Source: Lachnospiraceae bacterium (GTDB taxonomy: Bacteria; Bacillota; Clostridia; Lachnospirales; Lachnospiraceae). From it: a stretch of DNA of 49,822 bases. The stretch lies in assembly GCA_017433725.1 (NCBI GenBank), contig JAFRGQ010000029.1, positions 1 to 49,822 on the forward strand. Reading direction: 5' to 3'. Within the stretch, counting starts at the first letter, position 1; every line of letters starts with the position of its first letter. Position numbers and translations under genes: made by a program. The notes under the pieces are model-generated. The model saw only the letters and a program-made list of their open reading frames with translations. It did not search any database and was not told where the DNA came from. Positions 36,587-44,091 of this stretch are shown piece by piece.

Positions 36587-36919
36587 ATGACACAAATGAA
36601 AAAAATCTTTGCTTTATGTCTGGTTCTGATTCTGGCCGCAAGTGCGCTCGCGGGCTGCAGCTCGAAGCCGGGAAAATATGAGATTCTTATAACAGATGAG
36701 GCAGGCGACCCTGTCGAGGGAATTACGATACAGTTCTGCTCGGACACTTTGTGCGAAACGCAAAAGACAGACGCGACAGGTATCGCGGCTTTCGAGAAGG
36801 AACCGGGCAAGTATACGATTCATGTGCTCAAAGTAACGGAAGGCTATGCGGAGGATGACACGGAGTATGAGGCACCGGAAAAGCCGGGGCATGTAACAAT
36901 CACTCTTAAGAAGAAATAA
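36587..36919 (+). CDS. Small lipoprotein with a prealbumin-like domain and two cysteines
   Basis: 110 residues. The lipoprotein signal ends at LAGC (Cys 24). The rest is one transthyretin/Cna-B-like domain (YEILITDEAGDPVEGITIQF, KTDATGIAAFE, VTEGYAEDD) with an F-C-x4-C pair. AAGGAGG lies 5 bp before ATG 36587, and a second ATG at 36596 is possible. It follows the NapH-TlpA gene, and I recall similar lipoproteins beside such modules, so it may be their extracytoplasmic partner (inference). Confidence 0.75.
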   Translation: MTQMKKIFALCLVLILAASALAGCSSKPGKYEILITDEAGDPVEGITIQFCSDTLCETQKTDATGIAAFEKEPGKYTIHVLKVTEGYAEDDTEYEAPEKPGHVTITLKKK

Positions 36920-37122
36920 GACGGTCGATAAAACTGTGTGAAAGAAGTGGTGGGAGTATGTCACCCCCGTATATTATCGGTGCACTCGAAGCGAATCTGA
37001 ACTTCAAGTATGGTCTGCGATCCGCCGACAGCGGCACTATGGTCGCAGGATTCACTTTATGGGAGCGGACGCTCATTTTGTAACTACTAGTTGGAAAAAC
37101 TATGCAATAAAGGAGGTACTAC

Positions 37123-37581
37123 ATGTTAACCGGCAGTCTTACTATTTCTGATAAGTATGATTATCTCAGCGACAAATTCGCCAAGGTCTATGCTTTTCTG
37201 AGAGAAACTGATCTTGCTGCTCTCCCGGTGGGAACCATCCAGATAGATGGAAATGACATCTATGCCATGGTGCAGAGCTATACCACAATGGGACCGGATG
37301 AGTGCAAGTTCGAAAGCCACAGAAATTACTTCGATCTGCAGTATGTCGTGGAAGGAGAGGAGTTATTCGGATATGCCCCGGTATCCACGCTGGAGCCATG
37401 CATGGAATATGACCCGAACCGCGATCTGATTTTCTATAATGAGCCGGAGCTCAGCGGAGCGACGATACTGAAGGCGGGCGATTTTGCCATTGTGGCACCT
37501 GAGGATGGACATGCTCCGCGCCGGATGACGGCTAACGGACCCTGTCCGATCAAGAAAATCGTGGTAAAGATTAAACTTTGA
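37123..37581 (+). CDS. YhcH/YjgK/YiaL (DUF386) family sugar protein
   Basis: 152 residues, a single cupin-like barrel of the EbgC/TabA group: FESHRNYFDLQYVVEGEE and GDFAIVAPEDGHAPRR carry the metal-ligand Glu/His positions. Relatives act on sugar anomers or sialic-acid and alginate breakdown products. AAAGGAGG precedes the ATG. No sugar operon surrounds it. The 203-bp gap before it holds nothing I recognise apart from a small GC-rich hairpin near 37019-37045. Confidence 0.9.
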   Translation: MLTGSLTISDKYDYLSDKFAKVYAFLRETDLAALPVGTIQIDGNDIYAMVQSYTTMGPDECKFESHRNYFDLQYVVEGEELFGYAPVSTLEPCMEYDPNRDLIFYNEPELSGATILKAGDFAIVAPEDGHAPRRMTANGPCPIKKIVVKIKL

Positions 37582-37590
37582 CGGAGATTA

Positions 37591-37628
37591 AAAAAGGGGG
37601 AGTTCACAGACGTGACTCCTCCTTTTAT
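37591..37628 (+). terminator. Intrinsic terminator after the YhcH-type gene
   Basis: AAAGGGGGAGTTCAC pairs with GTGACTCCTCCTTT around AGAC, followed by TTTTA. Confidence 0.85.
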
Positions 37629-37731
37629 AGTGCGTTGGAAATGTTTTTGTGCCCGAGAGCGATATGCTTCCGTCTGCGATGACAGAGCAGAGTGCCGCAT
37701 TCATTGAGTCGTAGCGGATAGGTGCAAAGGC

Positions 37732-38403
37732 TCATCGCCGCAGTGAGGACGGTGAAACCGGAAAATCAAAATATGTATCCGGGAACGGTTCATCTCTCAG
37801 CGTAAAATGCCACCATTCACAGTCAATAGGCGCAAATCCCGATTTTTCCATGAGCGACCGGAGCATCATACGATTCTCGTACTGCTCTTCGGTGATGCCT
37901 TTGTAATCCGGGTGCGATACCACGCTGAACATGTCAAACGGACTTCCCATATCGACTTCCTTGCCTGTGCGCATGTCGAACAGAGTCAGGTCGACGGTGC
38001 TTCCCCGGCTGTGGCTGGACTGACTTGCAATATAGCCTTTGACAAACAGCTCCTGCTTTTCAAGATCGGGATAAAAATAGGGCTTCATCCTCAGATCCAG
38101 ATCTTCGATCCCCCATAACACAAAGTGTCTGACGGCCCTTGCCGGTCTGTATGTGTCAAAGATTTTGAGACGGTAGCCGAGGACATTTGCTTCATTTGCC
38201 ACCATTTTGAGCGCTCTTGCAGCTTCCCTTGTCAATAGTGCGCAGGGCTCCTCATACCCGTCTATACGATCACCGATAAAATTGTATGTTGAGTAGTAAC
38301 GTATCTCCTGAATAATGCCGGGAACATAGTCGGCAAGTAAAACAAAGTCAGATGAGTCCATGGTTACTCTCTTCATGTAATCTAACATGTTGTCTAACTT
38401 CAT
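37732..38403 (-). CDS. VanX/DdpX-like D-alanyl-D-alanine dipeptidase (M15D)
   Basis: 223 residues. SSHSRGSTVDLTL supplies the zinc His and Asp of VanX and EWWHF the catalytic Glu and second zinc His; YNFIGDRIDGYE is the family's N-terminal signature. It hydrolyses D-Ala-D-Ala or similar dipeptides, for peptidoglycan turnover or nutrition. No vanHA genes are nearby, so glycopeptide resistance is not implied. The start is ATG 38403; the upstream in-frame ATG at 38415 is followed by the GGAGG that serves 38403. Tandem repeats lie in its upstream region. Confidence 0.9.
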   Translation of the reverse strand: MKLDNMLDYMKRVTMDSSDFVLLADYVPGIIQEIRYYSTYNFIGDRIDGYEEPCALLTREAARALKMVANEANVLGYRLKIFDTYRPARAVRHFVLWGIEDLDLRMKPYFYPDLEKQELFVKGYIASQSSHSRGSTVDLTLFDMRTGKEVDMGSPFDMFSVVSHPDYKGITEEQYENRMMLRSLMEKSGFAPIDCEWWHFTLRDEPFPDTYFDFPVSPSSLRR

Positions 38404-38444
38404 AAAAACCTCCAAACTGAGATATATCAGCTGACGTTGACCTG

Positions 38445-38580
38445 AAGTCCCGCGTCAGACCTCGTAAGAGGGGCTTGACCTGTGTCAGCCGTAAAATCCC
38501 GTAGCCTCGTGAGCGAGGTTTGAATTGTGTCAGCTGTAAAGTCTCACATCCTTGTGAGCTGGACTTGAAACAGGCGTTGT
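38445..38580. repeat. 45-bp tandem repeat, about three copies, upstream of the VanX-like gene
   Basis: CCTCGTAAG at 38460, CCTCGTGAG at 38505 and CCTTGTGAG at 38550 mark three units of 45 bp, each with a following GACCTGTGTCAGC-like or AATTGTGTCAGC-like segment. Copies have diverged. The rest of this 341-bp gap shows nothing clear. Confidence 0.75.
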
Positions 38581-38744
38581 CCCTGAAAAGACTATACCGC
38601 ACAATTGCGGTTTTGTCTTTAACAAGTTCGCATTAATGCGCGGAGATGCCCTGAAGACCAAGCCTTGACACTAACTACCCTTGAGAATATTATGATTATG
38701 ACACAAAAAGAAATTCGTCACTGACGGAAATATAGAGGTGTGAT

Positions 38745-38978
38745 ATGAAAAGCTATCTTATTAAAGACACTACAAGAGAAGAAAGAGAGCAGATCGTTGC
38801 CGACTCTATCGGAAATATTGACGGATCATGCGACGGATGCGCCTCCGGTCTGATCGATATGTATCAGGATTACATTGACGGCATAAAGGAACTGAGAGAC
38901 ATCAACATGGAATTCCGTGCACACTATGTTTCCGGTGACGAAGGCCCGGTCAAGGAGTCTTGCGGCTTTATAATGTAA
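38745..38978 (+). CDS. Small conserved Firmicutes protein of unknown function
   Basis: 77 residues opening MKSYLIKDTTREEREQIVAD, with C-D-G-C in the middle and DMYQDYIDGIKELRDINMEF after it. I recognise this as a widespread small protein of Firmicutes, sometimes misnamed PurH-related, with no known role. The Cys pair and acidic residues might bind metal. GAGGTGTGAT precedes the ATG. Composite hairpin C follows 49 bp after the stop. Confidence 0.8.
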   Translation: MKSYLIKDTTREEREQIVADSIGNIDGSCDGCASGLIDMYQDYIDGIKELRDINMEFRAHYVSGDEGPVKESCGFIM

Positions 38979-39027
38979 ATAAGAGTGAAGGCGGCTCATA
39001 TGAGCGGCCGGTGAATAAGCAGACAAA

Positions 39028-39116
39028 GAGGCTGACGCATCAGGTACCGGCAATATATGGCAGATATGTGTATATCATATGCAATATATTGTCGCTTCAC
39101 TTGATGTGTCAGCCTC
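39028..39116. terminator. Composite hairpin C at a convergent junction
   Basis: GAGGCTGACGCATCA (39028-39042) pairs with TGATGTGTCAGCCTC (39102-39116), with G-U pairs. Inside, GCAATATATGGCAGATATG pairs partly with CATATGCAATATATTG. T runs are short, so termination strength is uncertain. The apical part resembles hairpins B and D. Confidence 0.65.
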
Positions 39117-39122
39117 GTAACA

Positions 39123-39240
39123 TTTTAATCTCTGACGCAGAATTCTCGTGACGTGAGTCTATGATGAATGCGCAAAATGATACTTGTCTCTGACGCAGAA
39201 TTCTCGTGAGATGAATGCACAAAATGAAACTTGTCTCACA
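39123..39240. repeat. Dispersed element R, two copies, reaching the end of the RyR gene
   Basis: TTTAATCTCTGACGCAG starts the first copy, and a shortened second copy (CTCTGACGCAGAATTCTCG, then GATGAATGCACAAAATGAAA) runs to the stop codon of the minus-strand gene at 39236. The last two codons of that gene lie against the repeat, suggesting insertion at or into its end. Confidence 0.75.
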
Positions 39241-41092
39241 CAAGCAGCTCCGGTATCAGCTGAATTGTGTGGCGGTCCATCTCCGGATAATCCGGATCGA
39301 CTCCCGTGACAGCCTGCTCCCGAAGATCAAGCTCCGGAAGCTCCTCCCACGGAATCAGGCACGCGTGTGTTCTGTCATGCCGGTTTTTCCCGATCTTAAT
39401 ATTGGAATAACCTTTTTCTGCTTTTTCGCGCTTGTATAGTTCTGCCCGCGCATTCCACTCCTCTATCGACATCGTCTGATAGCGGTGGGCAAACAAAAAT
39501 GCGCACCACCTCTCATGCTCTGTCCGGTAGAGCGTCTCCTCCTGCCTTTTCGTAAGCATCAGACCGTTCTTAAGCACATCTTCCTTAGTCTTTCCTACCA
39601 TATGCAAAAATGCCGGTACAAAATCCGCGGCAGCTTCTGAACTCAGGCGGTTGAAATAATCGCAGGCGATCCAGTTTTCTTCTGCTGTTTTTCCGTTGTT
39701 TCCGCAGTAATGCTGATTCAACTCCTTGGCTCTCCGGTCCATAGCCTCTCCGGATACTATGGCCTGGTTGTAAAGAGGCCAGGTCTTTCGCACAATTCCG
39801 TCTTCCTCCGTACGAATTTCTGTTACCTCAGATGAACGGCACGACATGAGGTAAGCTTTGGGATTTACCGTATGCAGGATGTTCGCATAGGAATACTCCA
39901 GTTCCGAATCTGTCTGCCCGCCCGTAGCAATCACAATGTACCGCAGATCCCCGGCGTGACGACGGAGATAGTCAAATGCTTCTTCGCTCCGTCCATCCTT
40001 ATCCGAAAATGAAATATCATACTGATGCAGCATGCCCTCGTACATCAATTTGAAGGCACCGCTCTTTGATTTTCCCGCAGGATCAAAAATCATGGCTGAA
40101 AAATGACTTCCGGCAAATTGTCCATGCATGACCAGCGCTTTTAAAGCGGCCTGTCCCATGGTTCCGAATCCGACGATCATGACATGGAAATCTTCATTTG
40201 CACAGGCATTTTCGTCGAATGTAAGGGTTTTGTACGGAGGACAGTCTGTGATCATAATTCTCGCGGCAAGAGAGGTGTCTTCGAAGACGTGGATATTTTC
40301 AAAACCGTAGTGCGTATCGGTGTTCATCAGGGAGGATATGTCAAAATATTCATTTGCACATAGAATCAGACGTGTGCCGGCTGTCGGCACACGGAGATTT
40401 TTCATGGATTTGCGGAAGGAACGAGCGTAAGCGATATTTTCCGCGGCGGAATCGCCCACCGCGTAAACGGTGACCTCTCGGCCGGGTCGGCCCATAGCGA
40501 TTGTCTTCAGGAACGATTCGGTCGCCGAGGAAGCGGCATTGTGAGAGGTATGGACCGCTCTCATATCCCGTATTTTTCCCAGAACTTCACCCGGCATGTT
40601 CTTATCACAGATAAAGAGGACTTTTTCCCCCTGGCTGCACAATTCACTTCCGAGATACAGAGTATGGTCGTTCACAAACGGAAACACGTTCAGTTCTCCC
40701 CTGCGCAGCATAATCCCTCTGACACGGTTCATAAAACCCGAGCCGAAAGCCGTCATCGCAGCGCTAGCTGTGACGTAGAGGGCGAGAATCTGCGCTATAT
40801 AAAAGAAGAACTGGATCGGTAGCAATTCAAAAAAGGACAAATTAGACATGTCTTTGAGCGAATCTTTTCCGAGAAACATTCCGATAACGGCAAAAAGCGT
40901 CTTGAGAATAGCTATGACTGTGTTTTCTTCATCTATTGAGTAGCCGTACCCATAAAGGAAGAAGCCGAGAAAATTGGCCAATCCGCCGACAAGGATTAAA
41001 ATTTTCTTAGTTGCCTGCGGCTTAAGAAGCAGATTGGCAATTAATACCAGCATGATCGCACATGGCGCCGACACAACAATAAAGATTTTCAT
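39236..41092 (-). CDS. Membrane protein with TrkA-N-like Rossmann lobes and a C-terminal RyR domain
   Basis: 618 residues. The N-terminal 115 residues hold about four helices. Two nucleotide-binding-like lobes follow, near 135-290 and 300-450; the second has VMIVGFGTMGQAALKAL, a clear dinucleotide loop as in TrkA-N. Residues about 525-590 (EHERWCAFLFAHRY, then CLIPWEELPELD) match the RyR domain, which in bacteria is predicted to sense nucleotide-type ligands. No K+-channel selectivity filter is seen. It starts 29 bp after the TIR gene with GGGAGG. The pair may form a membrane sensor-effector unit. Confidence 0.72.
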   Translation of the reverse strand: MKIFIVVSAPCAIMLVLIANLLLKPQATKKILILVGGLANFLGFFLYGYGYSIDEENTVIAILKTLFAVIGMFLGKDSLKDMSNLSFFELLPIQFFFYIAQILALYVTASAAMTAFGSGFMNRVRGIMLRRGELNVFPFVNDHTLYLGSELCSQGEKVLFICDKNMPGEVLGKIRDMRAVHTSHNAASSATESFLKTIAMGRPGREVTVYAVGDSAAENIAYARSFRKSMKNLRVPTAGTRLILCANEYFDISSLMNTDTHYGFENIHVFEDTSLAARIMITDCPPYKTLTFDENACANEDFHVMIVGFGTMGQAALKALVMHGQFAGSHFSAMIFDPAGKSKSGAFKLMYEGMLHQYDISFSDKDGRSEEAFDYLRRHAGDLRYIVIATGGQTDSELEYSYANILHTVNPKAYLMSCRSSEVTEIRTEEDGIVRKTWPLYNQAIVSGEAMDRRAKELNQHYCGNNGKTAEENWIACDYFNRLSSEAAADFVPAFLHMVGKTKEDVLKNGLMLTKRQEETLYRTEHERWCAFLFAHRYQTMSIEEWNARAELYKREKAEKGYSNIKIGKNRHDRTHACLIPWEELPELDLREQAVTGVDPDYPEMDRHTIQLIPELLV

Positions 41093-41121
41093 GACGACCT
41101 CCCGTAATAGTTACGACGTTC

Positions 41122-42282
41122 TTAATTCATGGAAAAAGAGGAGTGTCTCTCCACGTAATTCAGCTCCTGCCACATCTGGTTGTACTCATCATAAATGCGT
41201 TCATTATCCATATATCCCTGCACGTCGGTCGGGTACATAAGATAATAGTATTCCTCAGCATTTCTTCCCAGTTCGCTGTAACTGGGCAAAACTTTATAAT
41301 CCTGTGTTTTGCTGTAGCACAGGGAAAACAGCTTGCCTCCGTGTGAGCCTTCGTGAATCTGCCAGGCGTTCCTGCTGCCCTCATGGTAGAAGACAAAATT
41401 TTTGTCCTCTTCCATGACCGTAATCTTATTTTTCCAGGATATCGGCATGACAATGACGGGACCGCTGCGGAAAGTATATGTCAGGTTCTCCTCATCTGTT
41501 GAGACGGAGTAGATCCACCGTGGATCCGGCGTTGTCTCTGCCGGAGTCTCGACTGTTGAATCCGGTTCTGAAACAGTGCCGGAAGATGTGTCTGTGATTG
41601 TCGCGGCAGAACTGTCCGGACTTGCTGTGTTGCTGTCCGGGCTCACTTCACTGCTGTCCGTTGATGTCACCGCGGGAACGGTCTGTTCAGGAGGTTCTTT
41701 TGTGGATTTGTTTTGAGATACAGCAAAGAAGATGAGAAGAGCAGCCAGGACGATACCCAGACCGGCTGCGATACGGATGTCCGGCTTTTTCTTTTTAGTC
41801 GCTGTAGGTTCTGCATTTTGAGCGTTCGATTCATCGGGAATATCCGTAGCGGGATTGATTTTGCAGGGGTCCATGTAGGAGCAGGACTCTATTTTATCCA
41901 GGAAGCGGACCTCATCCGTGAAGTTATAGCGCAGGACGCTCTGCTGGGAAGACAACTGTAATTCCATTCCCGCCGGTATTTCCGTTTTCTCCAGAACAAC
42001 GGAGAGGAGAGGCTTGCCTTTGGACATGGCATAATTGATCTCTCTTCTGCAGTTGACAGACTCCATGGAGTCATTTGTGATCATAGCCAGGACCATCTCT
42101 GCGCGAAGGAGATGATTGGCAATATTTTCCGGCCATTCCGAGCCCGGCTCGATTCCCTCGTCATACCAGATCCGGTAGCCTCTTGCCGCGAGCTTCTCAA
42201 TCAGGTCGAACACTTCACGGCTGTCTTTATGTGCGTAACTGACAAAAATAAATGGGAGATTTCCTTCGTAAGCAGCAATCAT
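41122..42282 (-). CDS. TIR domain protein with a transmembrane segment and extracytoplasmic domain
   Basis: 386 residues. The TIR domain (about 10-130) has FIFVSYAHKDS, GYRIWYDEGIEPGSEWPENI and NCRREINYA; E81 lies where NAD+-cleaving TIR domains have their catalytic Glu. A Lys-rich stretch precedes one helix (171-189), then a Ser/Thr/Pro-rich linker (191-255) and a folded C-terminal domain (256-386) with FYHEGSRNAW and GGKLFSLC. The positive-inside rule puts TIR in the cytosol and the last domain outside. It is first in an operon with the RyR-domain gene. AGGTGA precedes ATG 42282. Confidence 0.85.
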   Translation of the reverse strand: MIAAYEGNLPFIFVSYAHKDSREVFDLIEKLAARGYRIWYDEGIEPGSEWPENIANHLLRAEMVLAMITNDSMESVNCRREINYAMSKGKPLLSVVLEKTEIPAGMELQLSSQQSVLRYNFTDEVRFLDKIESCSYMDPCKINPATDIPDESNAQNAEPTATKKKKPDIRIAAGLGIVLAALLIFFAVSQNKSTKEPPEQTVPAVTSTDSSEVSPDSNTASPDSSAATITDTSSGTVSEPDSTVETPAETTPDPRWIYSVSTDEENLTYTFRSGPVIVMPISWKNKITVMEEDKNFVFYHEGSRNAWQIHEGSHGGKLFSLCYSKTQDYKVLPSYSELGRNAEEYYYLMYPTDVQGYMDNERIYDEYNQMWQELNYVERHSSFSMN

Positions 42283-42318
42283 GATTTCACCTGCCTGTAC
42301 ATAGTTTTAGATGGTTTT

Positions 42319-42347
42319 ATTATATCAGAGCGCAATAACGAATGCAA
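42319..42347 (-). promoter_or_regulatory. Promoter of the TIR-RyR operon
   Basis: Read on the minus strand, TTGCAT and TATAAT are separated by 17 bp and lie 37 bp upstream of the TIR start. The same 308-bp gap has a plus-strand TATAAT at 42438-42443 that may serve the flavin reductase gene. Confidence 0.7.
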
Positions 42348-42590
42348 TTTAGACGCACAAATCCTATTGACAGAGAAACAGAAGGTAAGGTGCGTAAGAT
42401 TTATCTGCTATTTTTCCACATTCGCTCTATTGTATTGTATAATACTATAATATGGAATTGTGGGAGTGAATGCTTGAAAATTTAAAGGACCGGCCGCCAG
42501 GCGACGCCGCTCCGATTGCATTATTTATGGATTCGACAGCAACTTAGACACGATGTGGGAAGTTTTAGTTATTAATATCAGGAGGAATAT

Positions 42591-43061
42591 ATGGAATTAA
42601 GAACAGAGATCTTCAGTCAGTTCGACAAGAAATGGGCGCTGCTCACAGCCGGAGATAAGGACAACTTTAATACGATGACAATCAGCTGGGGAGGACTCGG
42701 CACTTTGTGGAACAATCCTGTTGCCACAGTGTATGTGAGAGCATCCAGATTTACGCATGAATTTATGGACGCGAATGAGTATTTTTCGATAAGCTTTTAT
42801 CCGGAGCGATACAGGAGAACACTGGCTGAGCTCGGATCTAAGTCCGGAAGAGATATGGATAAAATGCATGTGCCCGGACTCACACCGGTCACGGCTCACG
42901 GAACGGTTTCTTTTGAGGAGGCCGAAGTTACATTAATCTGCCAGAAGCTGTTCAAACAGCAGCTGGACACAGCAAATATGCCGGAGGATGTCGTAAAGGA
43001 TTTCTATGCGGACCAGGATATGCATGATATGTATATCGGGAAAGTAGTTACGGTTATCTAA
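42591..43061 (+). CDS. Flavin reductase-like FMN-binding protein
   Basis: 156 residues with the split-barrel flavin-binding fold: NTMTISWGGLGTLWNNP, VRASRFTHEFMDANEYFSIS and GSKSGRDMDKM are typical of the flavin reductase-like family in anaerobes. It probably binds FMN and uses NAD(P)H; the electron acceptor is unknown. AGGAGG precedes the ATG. The next gene, a peroxidase, suggests a role in oxidative stress. Confidence 0.9.
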   Translation: MELRTEIFSQFDKKWALLTAGDKDNFNTMTISWGGLGTLWNNPVATVYVRASRFTHEFMDANEYFSISFYPERYRRTLAELGSKSGRDMDKMHVPGLTPVTAHGTVSFEEAEVTLICQKLFKQQLDTANMPEDVVKDFYADQDMHDMYIGKVVTVI

Positions 43062-43128
43062 GGCGGAAAACCGCAGGGAAGTTGCGCAGCAACCTCTGAT
43101 AAAAGGCCGATTTATCGGTCGCAATTTA

Positions 43129-43158
43129 ATTATCGGGTTCGCGAAACGGTTCTGATAA
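43129..43158. promoter_or_regulatory. Conserved upstream element, copy 2 (before glutathione peroxidase gene)
   Basis: ATTATCGGGTTCGCGAAACG and the following GTTCTGATAA match the element at 36496-36526. The ends are inverted (TTATC, GATAA). It is about 30 bp upstream of the peroxidase ribosome site. A GGCCGATTTATCGGTC palindrome lies just upstream at 43105-43120. Confidence 0.45.
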
Positions 43159-43190
43159 CATCGTTTATAAAATGAATGGAGGATATAGCA

Positions 43191-43730
43191 ATGATTTATG
43201 ATTTTACTGTCACTACAGGAAAAGGGGCGCAGCTGAATCTGTCCGACTACAAGGGAAAAGTCATCCTGGTCGTTAACACCGCGACCGGCTGCGGTTTCAC
43301 GCCGCAATACGCGCCTATCGAGCAGCTGTATAAAGACTATCATGATCAGGGGCTGGAGATTCTCGACATTCCGTGCAACCAGTTCGGAGGTCAGGCTCCC
43401 GGTACGGATGATGAGATTCATGAGTTCTGTACGCTGCATTTTAATACCACATTCCCGCAGATGAAGAAAGCGGATGTAAACGGCGAAAATGAACTGCCGC
43501 TGTACACTTACCTGAAATCTCAGAAGGGGTTCGAGGGATTCGGACCGCATCCGTACAAAGAGTTGCTGGAGAAAATGTTCGCAGAGGCAGATCCGGATTG
43601 GGACAAGAAGCCGGACATCAAGTGGAACTTTACAAAGTTCGTTGTCAATCGTGACGGCGAGGTGGTCGCAAGATTCGAGCCGACGGCGGATATGGCAGAA
43701 GTGGAGGCTTGTATAAAAGAGTTGCTGTAA
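43191..43730 (+). CDS. Glutathione peroxidase family protein
   Basis: 179 residues from ATG 43191; the in-frame ATG at 43176 is followed by the GGAGG that serves 43191. The peroxidatic residue is C34 in ATGCGFTPQY (Cys, not selenocysteine; usual form ASKCGFT). NQFGGQAPG supplies the Gln, with Ala where most have Glu, and WNFTKF the Trp and Asn. Such bacterial enzymes mostly use thioredoxin as reductant. The gene ends just before composite hairpin D. Confidence 0.95.
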   Translation: MIYDFTVTTGKGAQLNLSDYKGKVILVVNTATGCGFTPQYAPIEQLYKDYHDQGLEILDIPCNQFGGQAPGTDDEIHEFCTLHFNTTFPQMKKADVNGENELPLYTYLKSQKGFEGFGPHPYKELLEKMFAEADPDWDKKPDIKWNFTKFVVNRDGEVVARFEPTADMAEVEACIKELL

Positions 43731-43748
43731 AGAAATAGAAGCTGCAAA

Positions 43749-43848
43749 AGGGCTGTCGCATTAGACGGAATCACCGCCATATATGGCAGACATATGTAAA
43801 TAACGTCTGCTTATATAGCGGTGGTACGCCATAATGCGACAGCCCTTT
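43749..43848. terminator. Composite hairpin D, between peroxidase and small peptide genes
   Basis: AGGGCTGTCGCATTA (43749-43763) pairs perfectly with TAATGCGACAGCCCT (43832-43846). Inside, CACCGC and GCGGTG, then GCAGAC and GTCTGC, pair around ATATGTAAATAAC. T runs lie on both sides. It is at a convergent junction, so a bidirectional terminator is likely. Confidence 0.75.
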
Positions 43849-43926
43849 GTTAGACTGTCTTGATCTTATGTCAGCTACGGAAATCACACTAACTTCGATT
43901 AGTATCGATATCCGGGCTTATGCTCA

Positions 43927-44070
43927 TTATACAGATTTCTTGCCGTTTTTAAGAATCGCGTCGATCAGATAAATGATACCGCTCTTTCTCTTAACATAGA
44001 TCTGTTTCTTGCCGCCGTTTACAATTGAAAGCTCGTTGAGGTTCATTTCCTTCATATTTGTATTCTTCAT
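43927..44070 (-). CDS. Small peptide with a double-glycine leader (bacteriocin-like)
   Basis: 47 residues from the ATG at 44070, which has AGGAG 8 bp upstream; a longer frame starts at 44133 but without a ribosome site. The first 20 residues (MKNTNMKEMNLNELSIVNGG) are a textbook double-glycine leader, recognised by C39-peptidase ABC exporters. The remaining 27 residues (KKQIYVKRKS, then GIIYLIDAILKNGKKSV) are strongly basic with a hydrophobic centre, as in cationic bacteriocins or peptide pheromones. No transporter, immunity or kinase gene is adjacent. The function is inferred. Confidence 0.7.
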   Translation of the reverse strand: MKNTNMKEMNLNELSIVNGGKKQIYVKRKSGIIYLIDAILKNGKKSV

Positions 44071-44091
44071 TTTGATTCTCCTGCATAATGA

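Noticed and set aside
37732-38403. Glycopeptide-resistance locus
   Set aside because: Only a VanX-like dipeptidase is present, with no ligase, dehydrogenase or two-component genes nearby.
43176-43190. Upstream ATG as start of the glutathione peroxidase
   Set aside because: The five extra codons contain the GGAGG that serves ATG 43191.
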